A stretch of DNA of 5,795 nt from NCBI GenBank assembly GCA_021818565.1, contig JAKATV010000391.1, positions 1 through 5,795 of the forward strand, given 5' to 3'. Of the stretch, positions 5,029-5,795 are shown one piece after another. The first letter of the stretch is position 1. Every line of letters begins with the position of its first letter. Both the position numbers and the translations under genes were made by a program. This stretch comes from Planctomycetota bacterium (GTDB lineage: Bacteria > Planctomycetota > Phycisphaerae > WQYP01). Under the pieces are notes generated by a model, which was not told the origin of the DNA, searched no databases, and worked only from the letters and a program-made list of their open reading frames with translations.

Positions 5029-5793
5029 ATGGAGGAACCGAATAATAGTCCAGCTCTCCGTGTGGATAGTCCAACCGCACCCGTGACCGCGCCGCGGAGC
5101 AATTTCACTTACGGAATTCTCGGCCGCGGCGGACTGATGCTGTGTGCCATGGCTATACTGCTTGGCGGATTGGGTGAATTAGCTGCATTTTGCATTATTC
5201 ACTGGATATATTTCGTCACCAATATCTTTTTTTATGGGCAACTGTCGTTCGCCACGGCCTCACCGCAGGGAAATAATCTCGGAATTGGTCTGTTATTTGT
5301 TCCCGTCATCGGCGGCTTGCTGGTGGGCGGGATGGCGCGATATGGCTCATCAATGATCCGTGGACATGGGCTTCCGGAGGTCATGGATAGCACGCTATTT
5401 CACGAAGCGCGTATTCCGCTGCTGGGGGCCGTGCTTAAGCCCATTTCCATAGGGATAAGCATTGGAACGGGGGGAGCATTTGGGCCGGAGGCCATCATCC
5501 CAACCGGTGCCGCGATCGGTTCACTGCTGGGCCGATTGCGTTACTTTACAAATCAACAGCGCCGCGTGTTGCTGGCGGCGGGCGCGGCGGCGGGTATGTC
5601 AGCGACTTTTGGCGCGCCGGTAGCTTCTGTGTTGCTGACCATCGAACTACTGTTATTCGAATTTAATCCGATTTCGCTGGTGGTCGTGGGACTGGCTAGC
5701 GCAACGGCCGAAACTCTGCATGTCTTGATAGACGGCCCGGCACCCTTATTTCACTTGCCGCCCTTACCGGCCCCTCAACTTGAGGCACTGTAG
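5029..5793 (+). CDS. Half-length ClC chloride channel homologue (possibly a degenerating duplicate)
   Basis: The 254-residue product aligns with the N-terminal half of the preceding ClC, with most positions identical over the helix around GAAAGM.ATFG.PV. It keeps GHGLPE (112-117), the glutamate of the filter (Glu154) and IELLLFEF (205-212). Two features are abnormal. The filter reads GPEA-IIPTG instead of GxEGPII.TG, one residue shorter than its neighbour. A TAG at 5791-5793 also ends the frame just where the second half of the ClC fold (including the GSGxSGG motif) and the CBS domains should begin. The start ATG has GGAG (5017-5020) 8 nt upstream, and the coding style looks intact up to the stop. 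Only 2 nt follow in the window, so a frame continuing past the stop cannot be examined. It may be a pseudogene, a sequencing error at the stop, or a true half-ClC that partners another protein. Confidence 0.75.
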   Translation: MEEPNNSPALRVDSPTAPVTAPRSNFTYGILGRGGLMLCAMAILLGGLGELAAFCIIHWIYFVTNIFFYGQLSFATASPQGNNLGIGLLFVPVIGGLLVGGMARYGSSMIRGHGLPEVMDSTLFHEARIPLLGAVLKPISIGISIGTGGAFGPEAIIPTGAAIGSLLGRLRYFTNQQRRVLLAAGAAAGMSATFGAPVASVLLTIELLLFEFNPISLVVVGLASATAETLHVLIDGPAPLFHLPPLPAPQLEAL

Positions 5794-5795
5794 AT

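Overview
The window suggests a Gram-negative bacterium that makes PEP-CTERM exported proteins, has the common bacterial ribH-nusB gene pair, and carries tandem ClC-type chloride transporter genes. PEP-CTERM proteins with a strongly Ser/Thr/Gly-rich body, together with this base composition, fit a Planctomycetota/Verrucomicrobiota-type organism (perhaps Phycisphaerae). This placement is inferred from style alone and is tentative.

Left third (1-2096, minus strand). Two tandem paralogous genes for secreted PEP-CTERM-type proteins read leftward. The left one (start at 554) runs off the window edge, so its C-terminus is not visible. The right one (944-1666) is complete, with an N-terminal signal peptide and a classic C-terminal Pro-Glu-Pro / hydrophobic helix / Arg-rich tail. 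Each has its own near-consensus sigma70-type promoter (TTGACA, 17-bp spacer, TATACT or TATAGT), followed by a long untranslated leader of about 185 or 219 nt. A clean intrinsic terminator at 879-912 closes the complete gene, so the two are probably separate transcripts. The intergenic region up to ribH is AT-rich, with a conspicuous A9/T9/G6 homopolymer cluster just upstream of the second promoter.

Middle (2097-3034, plus strand). ribH (lumazine synthase, penultimate step of riboflavin synthesis) and nusB (transcription antitermination factor) are 11 nt apart. This pairing is found in many bacteria, and nusB uses a GTG start.

Right part (3035-5795, plus strand). A 143-nt gap with several strong inverted repeats precedes a full-length ClC chloride channel/transporter with a C-terminal CBS pair (3178-4980). 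A second ClC-like gene follows after 48 nt. It keeps the N-terminal half of the ClC fold, but its selectivity-filter motif is one residue short, and its frame stops at 5791-5793, about half-way through a normal ClC. It is therefore either a decaying duplicate or an unusual half-length ClC. All four plus-strand genes could be co-transcribed. The most interesting features are the hairpin-rich ClC leader, the unusual anion-site residues of the first ClC, and the defective or half-length second ClC. I see no mobile element, CRISPR array, tRNA or rRNA.
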